Counted from the first letter of the stretch, positions 39,701 through 50,516 are shown. The stretch is DNA of 64,000 bases from Streptomyces mesophilus (GCF_011044995.1 NZ_JAAKZW010000003.1:62001-126000); one strand, 5' to 3'. Translations and numbers: made by a program. The notes: generated from the sequence alone by a model not told the origin.

Positions 39701-42700
39701 CGGACGTGCTGGGCGCCGGTGAGATCGGTATCGAGGACGACTTCTTCACCAGCGGCGGGGACAGCATCCGTTCCATCCAGGTTGTGGCTCGCGCCAAGAG
39801 CCGCGGTGTCACTGTCACCACCCGGGAGATCTTCGAGCAGCGCACCGTGCTCCGTCTCGCCGAGCTCGTCGCCGAGCGGGCTGACGAGGAGCGGGTGGTC
39901 TTGGCCGAGCTGCCGGGCCGCGGTGTCGGTTGGGCTCCGTTGCCGCCGACCGCCGCACACGTGCTGCAACTGGGCGGCAGTATCGGCCGGTTCTGCATGT
40001 CCGCGCTGCTGACTCTGCCCGCAGACATCGACCGGCCCACTTTGGTCGCGACCCTGCAAGCTGTCCTGGACCGGCATGACGCGCTGCGTTCGAAGCTGGA
40101 CCGGGTCAACCCCGGTCTGTGGATGCTGCCGCCGGGCAGCGTGCGCGCTGACGAGCTGCTGAGTGACGTGCCGTACGTCGCGGGAGAGGTGCAGCGGGAG
40201 CTGGACTCCGCCGCTGACCGCCTGGAGCCCGACGCGGGCGTGATGGCGCAGTTCGTACGCTTCACCGAAGCCGAGGACGGGCAGCCGGACCGGTTGTTGA
40301 TCGTGCTGCATCACCTGGTCGTGGACGGTGTGTCCTGGCGCGTCCTGCTGCCGGATCTGGTCGATGTGTGGAAGCAGGCGGTAAGCGGCACCGAGGCAGA
40401 CGAGTCGGCCCTCACCGGTACGTCGCTGCGCCGCTGGCTGCACGCGCTGGCCGAGCAGGCCGCCACCGAGCAGCGCGTCGCGGAACTTCCGGTGTGGCAG
40501 GAGATTCTCGCGGGTGATGAACCTGCACTGGGTGCACGGGAGTTGGACCCGGCGCTCGATGTGACGGCGACCGTGGACACGGTCCGCATCCAGATCCCCG
40601 CCGAGGTGACCGGTCCGCTCTTGAACAAGGTCCCCGCCGTCTTCCGGGGCGGGGTCGACGACGGCCTGCTCGCCGGCCTGGCCCTCGCGCTGGCCCGCTG
40701 GCACGCCAACCGCGGCAATGATGCCGCCTCCACTCTGGTCCGCCTGGAAGGCCACGGCCGCGAAGAGCATCTGATCCCGGGCGCGGACCTGTCCGGCACG
40801 ATCGGTTGGTTCACCGCCATGTACCCGGTGCGTCTGGACGTGACCGGGATCGACCTCACCGACGCCTTCGCCGGCGGCGCGGCGGCCGGTCAGGCTGTCA
40901 AGGCGGTCAAGGAACAACTGCGGGCGATCCCCGACGCGGGCCTCGGTTACGGCTTGCTGCGGCACCTGAACGCGACGACGGGCCGGCAGCTCTCCGGTCT
41001 GGCCCGGCCGCAGATCGGCTTCAACTATCTGGGCAAGGCCTCTGCGGCCGATCTCCCCGAGGACCTGCGGAACCTGGGCTGGGCCCCGGACACCACCCAC
41101 CAGGACCTGATCGCGGCAGCCGACGCGGACATGCCGGTGCTGTCCGCGCTGGAGATCAACGCGGTCGCCACCGACACCGGCGCCGGTGAGCAGTTGACCG
41201 CGTACTTCGGCTTCCCCACCGGCGTCCTCACGCGTCAAGAAGTCACCGAACTCGCCGACTTGTGGCTCCAGGCGTTGACCGCTCTGGCCCACCACGCCAC
41301 CGCCCCCGAGGCCGGTGGCCTCACCCCCAGCGACGCCCCGCTCGTCTCGGTCGGCCAGAGCGAGATCGACGCCTGGCAGGAACGCTTCGGCAAGCTCACC
41401 GAGATCTGGCCGACCACCCCCGCCCAGTCCGGGATCCTCTTCCAGGCGAAGCTGGCCGGGGCGGACTTCGACCCGTACCACATCCAGCTCGTCTTCCATC
41501 TGTCCGGACGGGTCGACCCCGAGCGGATGCACCGCGCCGCACAGGCACTGCTCGACCGCTATCCCGCGCTGCGCGCCGCGTTCGTCGACCCGGCCGACGG
41601 CGCCCTCGTCCAGGTGATCCCGGAGGCGGTGAAGCTGCCGTGGCAGTACCTCGACCTGAGCGCCGTCGAGGAGCCGGAGCGCACCGAGCGGTTCGAAGCC
41701 TTCCTGAAGGACGACCAGAGGACCTACTTCGACGCGGAGCGCCCGCCGCTGATGCGGCTCGCCCTCGCCGTCCTCGACCCGGACCGGCCCGAACTCGTCC
41801 TGACCGCGCACCACGCGCTCTACGACGGCTGGTCCACGCCCCTGCTCATGCGGGACCTGCTGCTGCTCTACGCGTCCGACGGTGGCCTGAGCGCCTTGCC
41901 GCCCACCCGCGACTACGGCGAGTTCCTGTCCTGGCTCACCCGCCAGGACCAGGACGAGGCCGCCCGGGCGTGGGCGCAGGACCTCGAGGGGATCGAGGAG
42001 CCGGCGCTGCTGGCCGCCGAGTCCGCGGGCACCGACAACGGGCTGCGCGACCAGGTCGAGGCCCCGCTCCCGATCGAGCAGGCCCACGAACTCGTGCGCC
42101 GCGCGAGCGAGTTGGGCGTGACCGTCAACACTCTGGTGCAGGGCGCCTGGGCGCTGCTGCTCGGCCAGCTCACCGGCCGCCAGGACGTGGTGTTCGGTGC
42201 CACCGTCTCCGGCCGCCCGCCCGCCGTCGCGGACGTCGAGACGATGGTCGGGATGTTCATCAACACCCTGCCCGTACGCGTCACTTACGAGCCCGGTGAG
42301 ACCGTCGCCGACTTCCTGGGCCGGCTGCAGAGCCGCCAGGCCGCCCTTGCGGACCACCACTACTACGGGCTCGCCGACATCCAGCAGGCCGCCGGAGTCC
42401 GCTCACTGTTCGACACCCTGGTCGTCTTCGAGTCGTACCCGGTCGACCGGGAGGGCATCGGCGCAGCCAGCGACGCCGCCGACGGCATCACCTTCACCGG
42501 CATGCGCCCCTTCGCCGGCAACCACTACCCGCTGTGCCTGACCGCGGCGGCCGACCCGCATCTGCAGCTCGTCATCCAGTACGCCCCGTCCGTCCTCGAC
42601 CGGGCCACCGTCGAGCTGCACGCGGCCCGGCTCGTGAGCTTCCTGCGTCAACTGGCCACCAACCCCGACCTGTTGGTCGCGCAGATCGACTCCCTGGAGC

Positions 42701-44523
42701 CGGGCGAACGCGACCGGATGCTGGCCCGGTACGACGAGGCCGCCGCCCGGGCCCGGCACGTCACCCTCACCGAACTCGTCGAGGCACAGGTGGCGCGGAC
42801 CCCGGACCGGGTCGCCGTCGTCTGCGGCGGCGCCTCCCTCACGTACGCCGAACTCGACGCCCGCGCCGAAGCGCTCGCCGCGGACCTCGCCGGTCGGGGA
42901 GTGGGCCCGGAGACCGTGGTGAGCGTGGTCCTTCCACGCGGCGTGAACGTGGTCGTGGCGCTGCTCGGCGTACTGAAGGCCGGCGGAGCGTATCTGCCCG
43001 TCGACCCCGCCTACGCCGCAGCACGCCTGCCGTACGTGCTGCCCACCGCACGGCCCCACCTGATCCTGGCCGACGCCGGGACCAGCCGCCTGGTGCCCGA
43101 GACGGACATCCCGGTCCGCCTGCTCGACGAGGTGGACCTGCACGCCACCGCCGAGGGTGCCGCGCTGCGACCGAAGGCCGGTCCGGACAATCTCGCCTAC
43201 GTCATCTACACCTCGGGATCCACCGGCGTCCCCAAGGGCGTGGGCGTCACCCAGGCCACCGTCGTCAACGCCGTGGACACCATGGTCGAACAGGCCGGTG
43301 CACAGGACGGCCTGCGCATCCTGGTCGCCGCCTCGTTCGGATTCGACGTCGCCACCTTCGAGACGTTCGCCGCGCTCACCACCGGCGGCACCGCCGAGAT
43401 CGTGCGCGACGTCCTGGAGCTGGCCGAGCGCGACAACTGGGACGTCGACGTCATCTGCTCGGTGCCCTCCGCCTTCGCCGAACTCGTCGACCAGCTCGCC
43501 GACCGCATCGATCCGACGGCCCTGAACATCTCCGGCGAGGTGCTCACCCCTGTCCTCGCCGAACGGGTGCGCAGCCGCTGGCCCAAGGCCCGCGTCATCA
43601 ACAGCTACGGTCCCAGCGAGACGTTCTACGCCACTGCCCACCTGCTCGATCCGCAGCAGGCCTACGGCAACGGCGTGCCCATCGGCGCCCCCTTCCCCGG
43701 CGTACGGGCCTACATCCTCGGTCCCGGTCTGGGGCTGCTGCCCCCCGACACCCCCGGCGAGCTGTATCTGGCCGGGGCCGGCCGCGGCTACCACCGCCAG
43801 TCCCGCCTGACCGCCGACCACTTCGTCCCCGACCCGTACGGGCCGCCCGGCTCACGGATGTACCGCACCGGCGACCTCGCCCGCCTGACCCGGGACGGGG
43901 AACTTCTCCACCTGGGCCGGATCGACACCCAGGTGAAGATCCGCGGCTACCGCGTCGAACCCGCCGAGGTCGAGGCGGCCCTGACCACGCATCCGCAGAT
44001 CGCGCAGGTCGCCGTCGTCACCCAGCACCCCGGCGACAAGGCCCCTTTCCTGGCCGCCTACCTCGTCCCCGCCGAGGGCGCCACCGTCCCGGACGCGGCC
44101 GAGATCCAGGAGCACCTGGCCGACCGGCTGCCCGAGTACATGGTCCCGGCCGCGTACGTACCACTGGAGCGGCTGCCTCTGTCGCCCAACGGCAAGCTGG
44201 ACCTCAAGGCCCTGCCCGCCCCCGACCTCACGACCGGGACCCCCTACCGGGCGCCGAGCACCCCGCGCGAGGAGTCCTTGGCGAAGCTCTTCGCCGACAT
44301 CCTCGGCCTGGAGCAGGTCGGCGTCGACGACGGCTTCTTCGAGCTCGGCGGACACTCCCTGCTCGCCACGCGGCTGATCACCCGGGCCCGCGCGGAGCTC
44401 GGCATGGAGATACCCATCCGCAAGATCTTCGACCTGCCCACGGTGGCCGAGCTCGCGGCGTGGTCGCAGGAATCGGCCGTACCCGTCCGCCCCGCCCTGC
44501 GCCGGATGATCACCGAGGAGTAA
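36748..44523 (+). CDS. NRPS 2: C-A-PCP-E-C-A-PCP
   Basis: A 2591-residue two-module NRPS with the same layout and length as NRPS 1. C1 (HHTAADG ~131), A1 (~462-960; MFTSGSTGTPKG), PCP1 (GGDSIRS ~1003), E ([11 protein letters not shown] ~1189; EGHGRE), C2 (HHALYDGWS ~1689), A2 (~2008-2490), PCP2 (GGHSLLA ~2535). Pockets by eye: A1 D-V-F-A-V-A-A-Y-A-K and A2 D-V-F-S-N-S-S-Y-A-K, both sharing the unusual FYA block (YGQTESFYAS, YGPSETFYAT) with A1 of NRPS 1. I therefore expect Piz or a close relative at module 3 (D-form) and perhaps at module 4. The ATG at 36748 has GAGGAG seven bases upstream and gives the same [10 protein letters not shown] start as its neighbours; the ATG at 36733, overlapping the previous stop, is the alternative. 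Confidence 0.95.
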   Translation: MIPLSFAQRRLWFLDRLEGPSATYNIPFALRLEGPLDTGALAAAVADVVGRHESLRTLLVESEDGTPQQVIVPAAEAAVPMPVVEVSADAVDAALRVFVAGGFELDKDLPLRATVFRTAPQVHVVVFVFHHTAADGASMAPFLTDLITAYDARRQGDAPDYVPLAVQYKDYSVWQRDMLGDEDDPDSVAAEQLAYWREELAGVPQPVQLPLDRPRPTSASHRGGYVDLELAPELVSGIGKLASAHGATAPMVAQAVLAVLLHHLGAGNDLTIGSPIEGRADEQLEELVGFFANTWVLRVDLSKNPTFDELLDQVRERALGAYDNQDVPFEHLVELLSPDRTTAYQPLFQVMLAWQFGWSPIELSGLTVTPLPLGTDTAKFDLFFNIVPDASGCAYGRLEYATELFDHSTAQALVDRFVRVLSQVVADPGKRIGGVDVLSDEERSRLALLNNTAVPVQGVTVPELVSAQAARTPDATAVVSGRTTFSYGELETRASRLAAVLREQGVGPDVLVAVALPRTADLPVALLAVLKAGGAYLPIDPDYPAARVDLLLNAANPALVLTDLATAQAVDGCRPPVLLLDDLQPDLELDGPGVTGAPEGLDPAHLAYVMFTSGSTGTPKGVALTHAGIVNGIKDLATRTRVRAGSRMLAATSVNFDVSVFEIFTALTSGASVEIARDVLELTERDSWSGATISAVPAVFTALLDQLGTQGRQLDVDTVVFAGEALSSDLVRRVHKELPGTRVMNAYGQTESFYASTFTAPHDWTGTGAVPVGTPLANMQAFVLGPELAPLPPGVVGELYVAGLVARGYYGNSAATAERFVASPFGPPGARMYRTGDLARWDAEGQLVYEGRADNQVKVNGIRVEPTEIEAVLAQHPAVSRAVVTVVEDPTGTKRLVGYVAQTAGDSEGGGGDINAGATVADLRRFAAKRLPQYMVPAQLITLDRLPLTANGKLDRAALPVPEFTGGEYRAPRNDTERILAEVYADVLGAGEIGIEDDFFTSGGDSIRSIQVVARAKSRGVTVTTREIFEQRTVLRLAELVAERADEERVVLAELPGRGVGWAPLPPTAAHVLQLGGSIGRFCMSALLTLPADIDRPTLVATLQAVLDRHDALRSKLDRVNPGLWMLPPGSVRADELLSDVPYVAGEVQRELDSAADRLEPDAGVMAQFVRFTEAEDGQPDRLLIVLHHLVVDGVSWRVLLPDLVDVWKQAVSGTEADESALTGTSLRRWLHALAEQAATEQRVAELPVWQEILAGDEPALGARELDPALDVTATVDTVRIQIPAEVTGPLLNKVPAVFRGGVDDGLLAGLALALARWHANRGNDAASTLVRLEGHGREEHLIPGADLSGTIGWFTAMYPVRLDVTGIDLTDAFAGGAAAGQAVKAVKEQLRAIPDAGLGYGLLRHLNATTGRQLSGLARPQIGFNYLGKASAADLPEDLRNLGWAPDTTHQDLIAAADADMPVLSALEINAVATDTGAGEQLTAYFGFPTGVLTRQEVTELADLWLQALTALAHHATAPEAGGLTPSDAPLVSVGQSEIDAWQERFGKLTEIWPTTPAQSGILFQAKLAGADFDPYHIQLVFHLSGRVDPERMHRAAQALLDRYPALRAAFVDPADGALVQVIPEAVKLPWQYLDLSAVEEPERTERFEAFLKDDQRTYFDAERPPLMRLALAVLDPDRPELVLTAHHALYDGWSTPLLMRDLLLLYASDGGLSALPPTRDYGEFLSWLTRQDQDEAARAWAQDLEGIEEPALLAAESAGTDNGLRDQVEAPLPIEQAHELVRRASELGVTVNTLVQGAWALLLGQLTGRQDVVFGATVSGRPPAVADVETMVGMFINTLPVRVTYEPGETVADFLGRLQSRQAALADHHYYGLADIQQAAGVRSLFDTLVVFESYPVDREGIGAASDAADGITFTGMRPFAGNHYPLCLTAAADPHLQLVIQYAPSVLDRATVELHAARLVSFLRQLATNPDLLVAQIDSLEPGERDRMLARYDEAAARARHVTLTELVEAQVARTPDRVAVVCGGASLTYAELDARAEALAADLAGRGVGPETVVSVVLPRGVNVVVALLGVLKAGGAYLPVDPAYAAARLPYVLPTARPHLILADAGTSRLVPETDIPVRLLDEVDLHATAEGAALRPKAGPDNLAYVIYTSGSTGVPKGVGVTQATVVNAVDTMVEQAGAQDGLRILVAASFGFDVATFETFAALTTGGTAEIVRDVLELAERDNWDVDVICSVPSAFAELVDQLADRIDPTALNISGEVLTPVLAERVRSRWPKARVINSYGPSETFYATAHLLDPQQAYGNGVPIGAPFPGVRAYILGPGLGLLPPDTPGELYLAGAGRGYHRQSRLTADHFVPDPYGPPGSRMYRTGDLARLTRDGELLHLGRIDTQVKIRGYRVEPAEVEAALTTHPQIAQVAVVTQHPGDKAPFLAAYLVPAEGATVPDAAEIQEHLADRLPEYMVPAAYVPLERLPLSPNGKLDLKALPAPDLTTGTPYRAPSTPREESLAKLFADILGLEQVGVDDGFFELGGHSLLATRLITRARAELGMEIPIRKIFDLPTVAELAAWSQESAVPVRPALRRMITEE

Positions 44524-44529
44524 AGACCA

Positions 44530-47500
44530 GTGATTCCGCTTTCGTTCGCGCAACGCCGCATGTGGCTCACCCACCAGCTGGAAGGCGGGGCCGAGACCTA
44601 CAACATCTCACCGGCGTTCCGGCTGACCGGGCCCCTGGACCGGGACGCACTCGCCGCGGCCCTGCACGATGTGGTCGCCCGCCACGAGACCCTGCGCACG
44701 CTGTTCCTGACCGACGACAACGACGAGCCGTACGCAAAGATCCTGCCGGCCGCCGAGGCCGAGGTCCCGCTGCCGGTCGTCGACGTCGCCGGCGGCGAAC
44801 TGGGCGGCGCCGTCGACGCGTTCATCGCGCACCGCTTCGACCTGGCGGCCGAGACCCCGCTCAAGGCACGGCTGTTCCGCCTCGCGCCCGAGGAGCACGT
44901 CCTCGTACTGCTCATCCAGCACATCGCCTCCGACGGCGTCTCCGGCGGACCGCTGTCCCGGGACCTGATCGCCGCGTACACCGCCCGGCGGGACGGCCGC
45001 GCTCCCGTGTACGAGCCGCTGCCGGTGACGTACAAGGACTACGCGCTGTGGCAGCGCGAACTGCTCGGCGACGTGAACACCCCCGGCTCGCTCGCCGCGG
45101 CCCAGGCCGAGTACTGGCGCAAGCAACTGACCGGCGTACCGCAGCCGTTGAACCTGCCGCTGGACCGCCCGCGGCCCGCCCAGCGCTCGACGCAGGGCGG
45201 CTCGATCTCCCTCACGGTGGAGCCGGAGGTCACGGCGGGACTGCAGAAGCTGGCCGACGAACGCGGCATGACCATGGCGATGGTCCTGCAGGCAGCGCTC
45301 GGCGTACTCCTGAGCAAGCTCGGCGGCGGGGACGACCTCACGATCGGCGGACCGATCGCCGGACGCACCGACGAAGGCCTCGCCGATCTGGTCGGCCTCT
45401 TCGTCAACACCCAGGTGCTGCGGGTCGACCTGTCCGGCAACCCCTCCTTCGCCGCGCTGCTGCCGCAGGTGCGGGACAAGGCGCTGGCCGCCTACGAGCA
45501 CCAGGACGTGCCGTTCGAAACCCTGGTCGAACTGATCAACCCCGAGCGCTCCACCGCGTACCAGCCGCTGTTCCAGGTGATGTTCGCCTGGCAGAGCTTC
45601 GAGAAGCACTCCGTCCAACTCCCCGACCTCAAGGTCGAGTTCGAGCAGTACCTCACCCAGACCTCCCTCACTGACCTGTTCATCGGCATGGCCGTGGACG
45701 GCGACGGGGCGCTGCGCGGCGACCTCATGTACGCGACCCAGCTCTTCGACCGTACGACCGCCGAGGCCATCGGCGCTCGCTTCGCGCGTGTCCTGCGGCA
45801 GGTGGTCGCCGACCCGAATGCTCCGATCAGCTCGATCGAGGTGCTGGAGCAGAAGGAACGCGACTGGCTGGTGCGGGGGATCAACGACACCGTGCAGCCG
45901 GTGGTCGCTGACACGTTGCCGTCGGCGTTTGAGGCGCAGGTGGCGCGGACGCCGGATGCGCTTGCCCTGGTGGGTGAGCAGGAGCGGTTGTCGTACGGGG
46001 AGTTCAACCGGCGTGCGAACCAGTTGGCGCATTGGCTGGTCGAGCAGGGTGCGGGGCCTGAGTTGCTGGTGGCGGTGAAGATTCCGCGGTCGGTGGGTCT
46101 GCTGGTGGCCATCTATGCGGTGGTCAAGGCGGGTGCGGCGTATGTGCCGATCGATCCGGAGTTGCCCGAGGACCGTGTGCGGCACGTCCTCGCGAGCGCG
46201 AAGCCGCTGCTGGTGCTGGAGGAAGAACTCCCGGACGTGTCCGGGTATCCGGAGTCGAATCCGGTGCGTGAGCTGTCGCCGGACAATGCGGCGTACGCGA
46301 TCTTCACGTCGGGTTCGACGGGTGGTCCGAAGGGTGTGCCGGTGGCGCACCGGGCGATCATGAACCGTCTGGCGTGGGGTCTTTCGCACTTCTCTGTCGG
46401 TGTCGAGGACCGGGTGCTGTTGAGCACGACGGCGAGTTTCGACGTATCGGTGCCGGAGATCTTCGCCCCGTTGCAGGTGGGTGCGGCCATTGTGATCGCG
46501 CGCCCGGACGGCCGACGCGACCCGGCGTATCTCGCGGAGCTGATCCAGCGCGAGGGTGTGACGGGCGCGGACTTCGTACCGTCCCTGCTCGAAGCATTCG
46601 TGACCGAACCCACTGCCGGGCAGTGCACGAGCCTGCGGTGGATCGAGGTGGCGGGAGAGGCCTTCCCGCCGCAACTCGCCAACCGAGTCGCGGAGTTGTT
46701 GCCGAGCTGCTCCGTCAACAATCTCTACGGGCCCACCGAGGCGGCTGTGGAGGTCACCGCCTGGGAGCACGTGCCGGGTGAGGACCGGGTGCCGATCGGT
46801 GCCCCGGTATGGAACACGCAGGTGTACGTACTCGACTCGGCGCTGCGACCGGTCGCACCCGGCGTGGCAGGGGAGTTGTACCTCGCCGGCGTGCAGCTGG
46901 CCCGCGGTTACCTCGGGCAGACCGGTCTTACGGCGGGCCGGTTCGTGGCATCCCCGTTCGGCGAGCCGGGCAGCCGCATGTACCGCACGGGCGACTTGGT
47001 GAAGTGGACCAAGGACGGTCAGGTCGAGTACCTCGGCCGCACCGACTTCCAGGTCAAGGTCCGTGGCTTCCGTATCGAACTCGGCGAGATCGAACAGGCG
47101 TTGACCTCGCATCCCGCGGTGGCGCAGGCGGCCGTCGCCGTACGCGAGGACCAGAAGGGCGACCAGCGCCTCGTCGCCTACGTGGCACCCGACCCGGACG
47201 CCGTCACGGCCGACACCGCCGGTCAGCTGGCCGCGTGGCGCGAGACCTTCGACGACGCCTGGCACGACACCGAGCACGTGCCCTTCGGCGAGGACCTCCA
47301 GCAGTTCAAGGAGGCGGTGTACACCGGACAGCCGCTGAACGACGAGGACGTCGAGCAGTGGCGCGACGCGGCAGCCGCGCAGGTGCTGCGCTTCGCGCCG
47401 CGGCGCGTCCTGGAGATCGGCGTGGGCTCGGGACTGCTGATGTCCAAGGTCGTCGGCGAGGTCGAGGAGTACTGGGCCACCGATGTCTCCGAGTCCGTCG

Positions 47501-49515
47501 TGGAGCGGCTCACCGAGCAGGTGGAGGAGGCGGGCCACGGCGACCGCGTCCACCTGAGCGTCCAGGCTGCGGACGACCTTCTCGGCCTGCCCGGCGGCTC
47601 GTTCGACACCGTGGTCCTCAACTCGGTGACGCAGTTCTTCCCCGGTACGGACTATCTGGACCGGGTTCTCACCGGCGTCCTGGCTCTGCTCGCGCCGGGC
47701 GGAAGGCTGATCGTCGGGGATGTGCGCAACGCGGCCACCCAGCGCACCCTGGCCGCCGCCGAGGCCCGCGCCGAACAGCCCTACGCCTCGCACGAGGAGC
47801 TGCGGGCCTCGGTCGAGCAGACGCTGCTCGCCGAACGCGAACTGTTCGTCGCCCCGCAGTGGTTCACCGACTGGGCCGCCGAGAACGGCGCCGGTGTCGA
47901 CATCCGGCTGAAGCCGGGCGCCGCGCACAACGCGCTGACCCGGCACCGCTTCGAGGTCGTCCTGCACAAGGACCGGGCCACCGCCCTCGACCTGACGACC
48001 GTGCCCACAACGCCCTGGAGCGGCGACCACAGCGCTCTGGCCGCCGTCGTGCGCCGGACCGGCGGACCACTGCGCGTGACGGGCATCCCCAACGCCCGCC
48101 TCGTCGAAGAGGCCGCCACGGCGACGTTCGCCGCGGTCGTGCACGAGGACACCCTGCCCGGCACGCCGGGCGACCCGCACCAGATCGCCGCCTGGGCCGC
48201 ACAGCAAGGCCTGGACGCGGTGCTCACCTGGTCCGGCGCGCACCCGCACGCCTTCGACGCGGTGCTGCTGCCCCAGGGCCACACCACCGGGTCCGTGACG
48301 GGGACCTACGTACCCGGCGACACCGTCGGCCGGCCCCGGTCCAATGCCCCGGCTCTCGCCACGGCCCTGGAACCGCTGCTCGCCGAACTCCCCGACTACC
48401 TGCGCGGGCGCCTGCCCGACTACATGGTCCCGGCGGCGGTCGTTCCGCTGTCCCGGCTGCCGCTCACCGCATCCGGCAAGATCGACCGCAACGCGCTGCC
48501 GTCCGAGCACACCACCACCGTCAGCAGCGGAGAGCCGCGCAACTCGCACGAGGAGGAGCTCTGCGGCTTCTTCGCCGACCTGCTCGGCCTCGAACGCGTC
48601 GGCATCGACGACGACTTCTTCGCCCTCGGCGGGCACTCCCTGCTCGCGACCCGGCTCGGCGCCCGTATCCGCAAGCACTTCGGCGTCGACATGCCGCTGC
48701 GGACCATCATCCAGTACCCGACCGTCGCCGAGCTGGCCGCGCTGCTGCTCATCGGCTCCATCCCCGGCGAGCACGACGACTCGTTCGGTGTCGTCCTGCC
48801 GCTGAACCGCGACCCCGGCACCGGCAAGCCGCCGGTGTGGTTCGTGCACGGCGGCGGCGGCCTCGGCTGGGCGTACTTCACCTTCGCCCCCTGGACACCG
48901 GACCGGCCGTGCTACGCCCTGCAGTCCCGCGGCTCCAACGGCAAGGACCCGGTGGCCGGTTCGGTGCAGGAGATGGTCGACGACTACCTCGAGCAGATCC
49001 TCAAGGTCCAGCCGGAGGGCCCGTACAACCTCGTCGGCTGGTCCTACGGAGCGCCCATCGCGCACGCCATCGCGGTGCAGCTCGACCAGCTGGGCCACCG
49101 GATCGAGACCCTGGCCGTCCTCGACGCCCAGCCGGCGAGCCCCGACCCCGAGAACGGGTTCAACCAGGTGGCCGACCGGACCCCGGAGCTCTACCGGGAG
49201 GACGTCGAGGAGGTCTTCGGCCAGTTCATGAACACCGGCAACATGGACAGCTTCCTGGTGAACATGTCCCGCGTGGGGTCCAACAACCTGCAGAAGATGG
49301 GCGACTTCGACTCGCCCGTCTACCGCGGCGACCTTCTGTACTTCAACGCGACCGTGGACAAGGTCGACGGGCTGACCTCCTACGGGCCCGACTGGCGGCC
49401 GCACATCGAAGGCTCCATCGAGGAGTACGACGTCGACGCCTCGCACCACGACCTGCACATGCCCAAGCCCGCAGGCCAGATCATGCAGGTCATCGCGCGC
49501 AAGCTGGCCCAGTGA
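44530..49515 (+). CDS. NRPS 3: C-A(N-methyltransferase)-PCP-TE
   Basis: A 1661-residue termination module. C (QHIASDG at ~131; the first His of HHxxxDG is Gln, the catalytic second His stays), A (~463, pocket D-V-P-D-E-A-L-V-E-K, same as A2 of NRPS 1), an S-adenosylmethionine methyltransferase inserted between A8 and A10 (VLEIGVGSG ~960), A10 ([10 protein letters not shown] ~1315), PCP (GGHSLLA ~1368), type I TE (GWSYGA ~1507, His in SHHDLHMP). It should add and N-methylate the last residue and release or cyclise the chain. GTG start with GAGGAG nine bases upstream, six bases after the NRPS 2 stop. The methyltransferase resembles the one left in the degenerate NRPS at 1753. Confidence 0.95.
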   Translation: MIPLSFAQRRMWLTHQLEGGAETYNISPAFRLTGPLDRDALAAALHDVVARHETLRTLFLTDDNDEPYAKILPAAEAEVPLPVVDVAGGELGGAVDAFIAHRFDLAAETPLKARLFRLAPEEHVLVLLIQHIASDGVSGGPLSRDLIAAYTARRDGRAPVYEPLPVTYKDYALWQRELLGDVNTPGSLAAAQAEYWRKQLTGVPQPLNLPLDRPRPAQRSTQGGSISLTVEPEVTAGLQKLADERGMTMAMVLQAALGVLLSKLGGGDDLTIGGPIAGRTDEGLADLVGLFVNTQVLRVDLSGNPSFAALLPQVRDKALAAYEHQDVPFETLVELINPERSTAYQPLFQVMFAWQSFEKHSVQLPDLKVEFEQYLTQTSLTDLFIGMAVDGDGALRGDLMYATQLFDRTTAEAIGARFARVLRQVVADPNAPISSIEVLEQKERDWLVRGINDTVQPVVADTLPSAFEAQVARTPDALALVGEQERLSYGEFNRRANQLAHWLVEQGAGPELLVAVKIPRSVGLLVAIYAVVKAGAAYVPIDPELPEDRVRHVLASAKPLLVLEEELPDVSGYPESNPVRELSPDNAAYAIFTSGSTGGPKGVPVAHRAIMNRLAWGLSHFSVGVEDRVLLSTTASFDVSVPEIFAPLQVGAAIVIARPDGRRDPAYLAELIQREGVTGADFVPSLLEAFVTEPTAGQCTSLRWIEVAGEAFPPQLANRVAELLPSCSVNNLYGPTEAAVEVTAWEHVPGEDRVPIGAPVWNTQVYVLDSALRPVAPGVAGELYLAGVQLARGYLGQTGLTAGRFVASPFGEPGSRMYRTGDLVKWTKDGQVEYLGRTDFQVKVRGFRIELGEIEQALTSHPAVAQAAVAVREDQKGDQRLVAYVAPDPDAVTADTAGQLAAWRETFDDAWHDTEHVPFGEDLQQFKEAVYTGQPLNDEDVEQWRDAAAAQVLRFAPRRVLEIGVGSGLLMSKVVGEVEEYWATDVSESVVERLTEQVEEAGHGDRVHLSVQAADDLLGLPGGSFDTVVLNSVTQFFPGTDYLDRVLTGVLALLAPGGRLIVGDVRNAATQRTLAAAEARAEQPYASHEELRASVEQTLLAERELFVAPQWFTDWAAENGAGVDIRLKPGAAHNALTRHRFEVVLHKDRATALDLTTVPTTPWSGDHSALAAVVRRTGGPLRVTGIPNARLVEEAATATFAAVVHEDTLPGTPGDPHQIAAWAAQQGLDAVLTWSGAHPHAFDAVLLPQGHTTGSVTGTYVPGDTVGRPRSNAPALATALEPLLAELPDYLRGRLPDYMVPAAVVPLSRLPLTASGKIDRNALPSEHTTTVSSGEPRNSHEEELCGFFADLLGLERVGIDDDFFALGGHSLLATRLGARIRKHFGVDMPLRTIIQYPTVAELAALLLIGSIPGEHDDSFGVVLPLNRDPGTGKPPVWFVHGGGGLGWAYFTFAPWTPDRPCYALQSRGSNGKDPVAGSVQEMVDDYLEQILKVQPEGPYNLVGWSYGAPIAHAIAVQLDQLGHRIETLAVLDAQPASPDPENGFNQVADRTPELYREDVEEVFGQFMNTGNMDSFLVNMSRVGSNNLQKMGDFDSPVYRGDLLYFNATVDKVDGLTSYGPDWRPHIEGSIEEYDVDASHHDLHMPKPAGQIMQVIARKLAQ
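45917..46556 (+). repeat. 640-bp identical tract, copy in NRPS 3 A
   Basis: Partner of 35007-35646. The left edge is sharp (TGCCGTCGG onward); on the right, identity breaks at CGAGGG/A or T and resumes in pieces toward A8. Both copies keep the same specificity pocket. Confidence 0.9.
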
Positions 49516-49569
49516 CCGGCGCGGCGACCAGGAATCCGAAGCAACGAGCAGAGTTGGGGGTCGACCAGA

Positions 49570-50298
49570 ATGAGTGAGACCGGCACGCCCGCGGACCAGG
49601 AGAACGAGATCGCGCTGCTGTGCGTCCCGTTCGCCGGAGCGGGTCCATCCTTCTTCCACCCGTGGCGGGAGCTGGCCGCAGGCCGCTGGCGCGTGGCGAC
49701 GGTGGACCTGCCCGGCAGGGAGAAGCGGCTGCTCGAGGAGCCGTACGGCAGTGTCGTCGAGGCGGCCAAGGCGGAGATCGACCGTGTCGTCGCCGAACTC
49801 GGTGAGGGCACCAGGACCATCCTGTTCGGTCACAGCCTCGGCGCCGTACTCGCCTATGAACTGGCGCATCTGCTCGGCCGGCGCAACGTGCCCGTCGAGC
49901 GCCTGGTCGTCAGCGGCTCGCCCGGGCCCTGGACCCAGCGCGAACGGCGGGCGGCGGGCCTGAGCGGGGACGAATTCCTCGCCAGGGTCGAGGAGTTCGC
50001 GGGCTTCCGGCACGAGGCCCTCGACCACCCGGAGATGCGCGAGCTGATCCTGCCCGCTTTGCATGCCGACTGCTCGATGCACGAGGCTTATGTGCCGAGC
50101 ACCGACGACCTGGTGACGGTGCCGGTCGTGTCGCTGCGCGGCGACCACGACGGTCTCGTCACCGCCGAGGAAGCCCGGCAGTGGAAGGATGCGACGACCG
50201 GCACGTTCACCTATGTGGAGTTCCCGGGCGACCACATGTACCTCGTCGACCACGGCGAGCAGATCCTGGATGTGATCGCGGCACAGACAGTGACGTGA
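49570..50298 (+). CDS. Type II thioesterase (paralogue 3)
   Basis: A 242-residue alpha/beta hydrolase: LLCVPFAGAGPSFFHPW, VDLPGREKRLLEEPY, GHSLGAVLAYEL nucleophile elbow (Ser ~ residue 94), LRGDHDGLV acid, GDHMYLVDH histidine. It is of the GrsT/RifR sort and follows the terminal NRPS by 54 bp, the classic place for a proof-reading thioesterase. The large hairpin at 50334-50384 ends this transcription unit. Confidence 0.93.
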   Translation: MSETGTPADQENEIALLCVPFAGAGPSFFHPWRELAAGRWRVATVDLPGREKRLLEEPYGSVVEAAKAEIDRVVAELGEGTRTILFGHSLGAVLAYELAHLLGRRNVPVERLVVSGSPGPWTQRERRAAGLSGDEFLARVEEFAGFRHEALDHPEMRELILPALHADCSMHEAYVPSTDDLVTVPVVSLRGDHDGLVTAEEARQWKDATTGTFTYVEFPGDHMYLVDHGEQILDVIAAQTVT

Positions 50299-50333
50299 TC
50301 GCGGCACAGACTGTCCAGAGCCGGCCAAGGACC

Positions 50334-50384
50334 CATCGGACCGTCCGGGACGGGTGACGACCCCTCCTCCCGGACGGTCCGATG
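50334..50384. terminator. Large hairpin after the NRPS operon
   Basis: Perfect 17-bp arms (CATCGGACCGTCCGGGA and its complement) with a 17-bp loop, followed by CTTTGCC. It sits in the 218-bp gap between the thioesterase and ABC genes, which suits a transcription terminator of the long NRPS operon. Confidence 0.75.
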
Positions 50385-50516
50385 CTTTGCCGGACACCGG
50401 CGCCGAGCCAGATCCCTACCAGGGACGGCAATTCGCGAGATTGCAGCTGAGAAGGCTCCACAGCCGTGTCAGGTCCGTGGCAGCGCCCTGTCAGCACAGC
50501 ACGGAACAGTGGCGGT

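Noticed and set aside
37837..42360. 1507-codon minus-strand frame opposite NRPS 2
   Set aside because: Same shadow effect. No motifs, and the plus strand reads clear C, A, PCP and E domains over the whole stretch.
44608..50397. 1929-codon minus-strand frame opposite NRPS 3 and the thioesterase
   Set aside because: Shadow of the genuine NRPS; low-complexity translation without recognisable folds.
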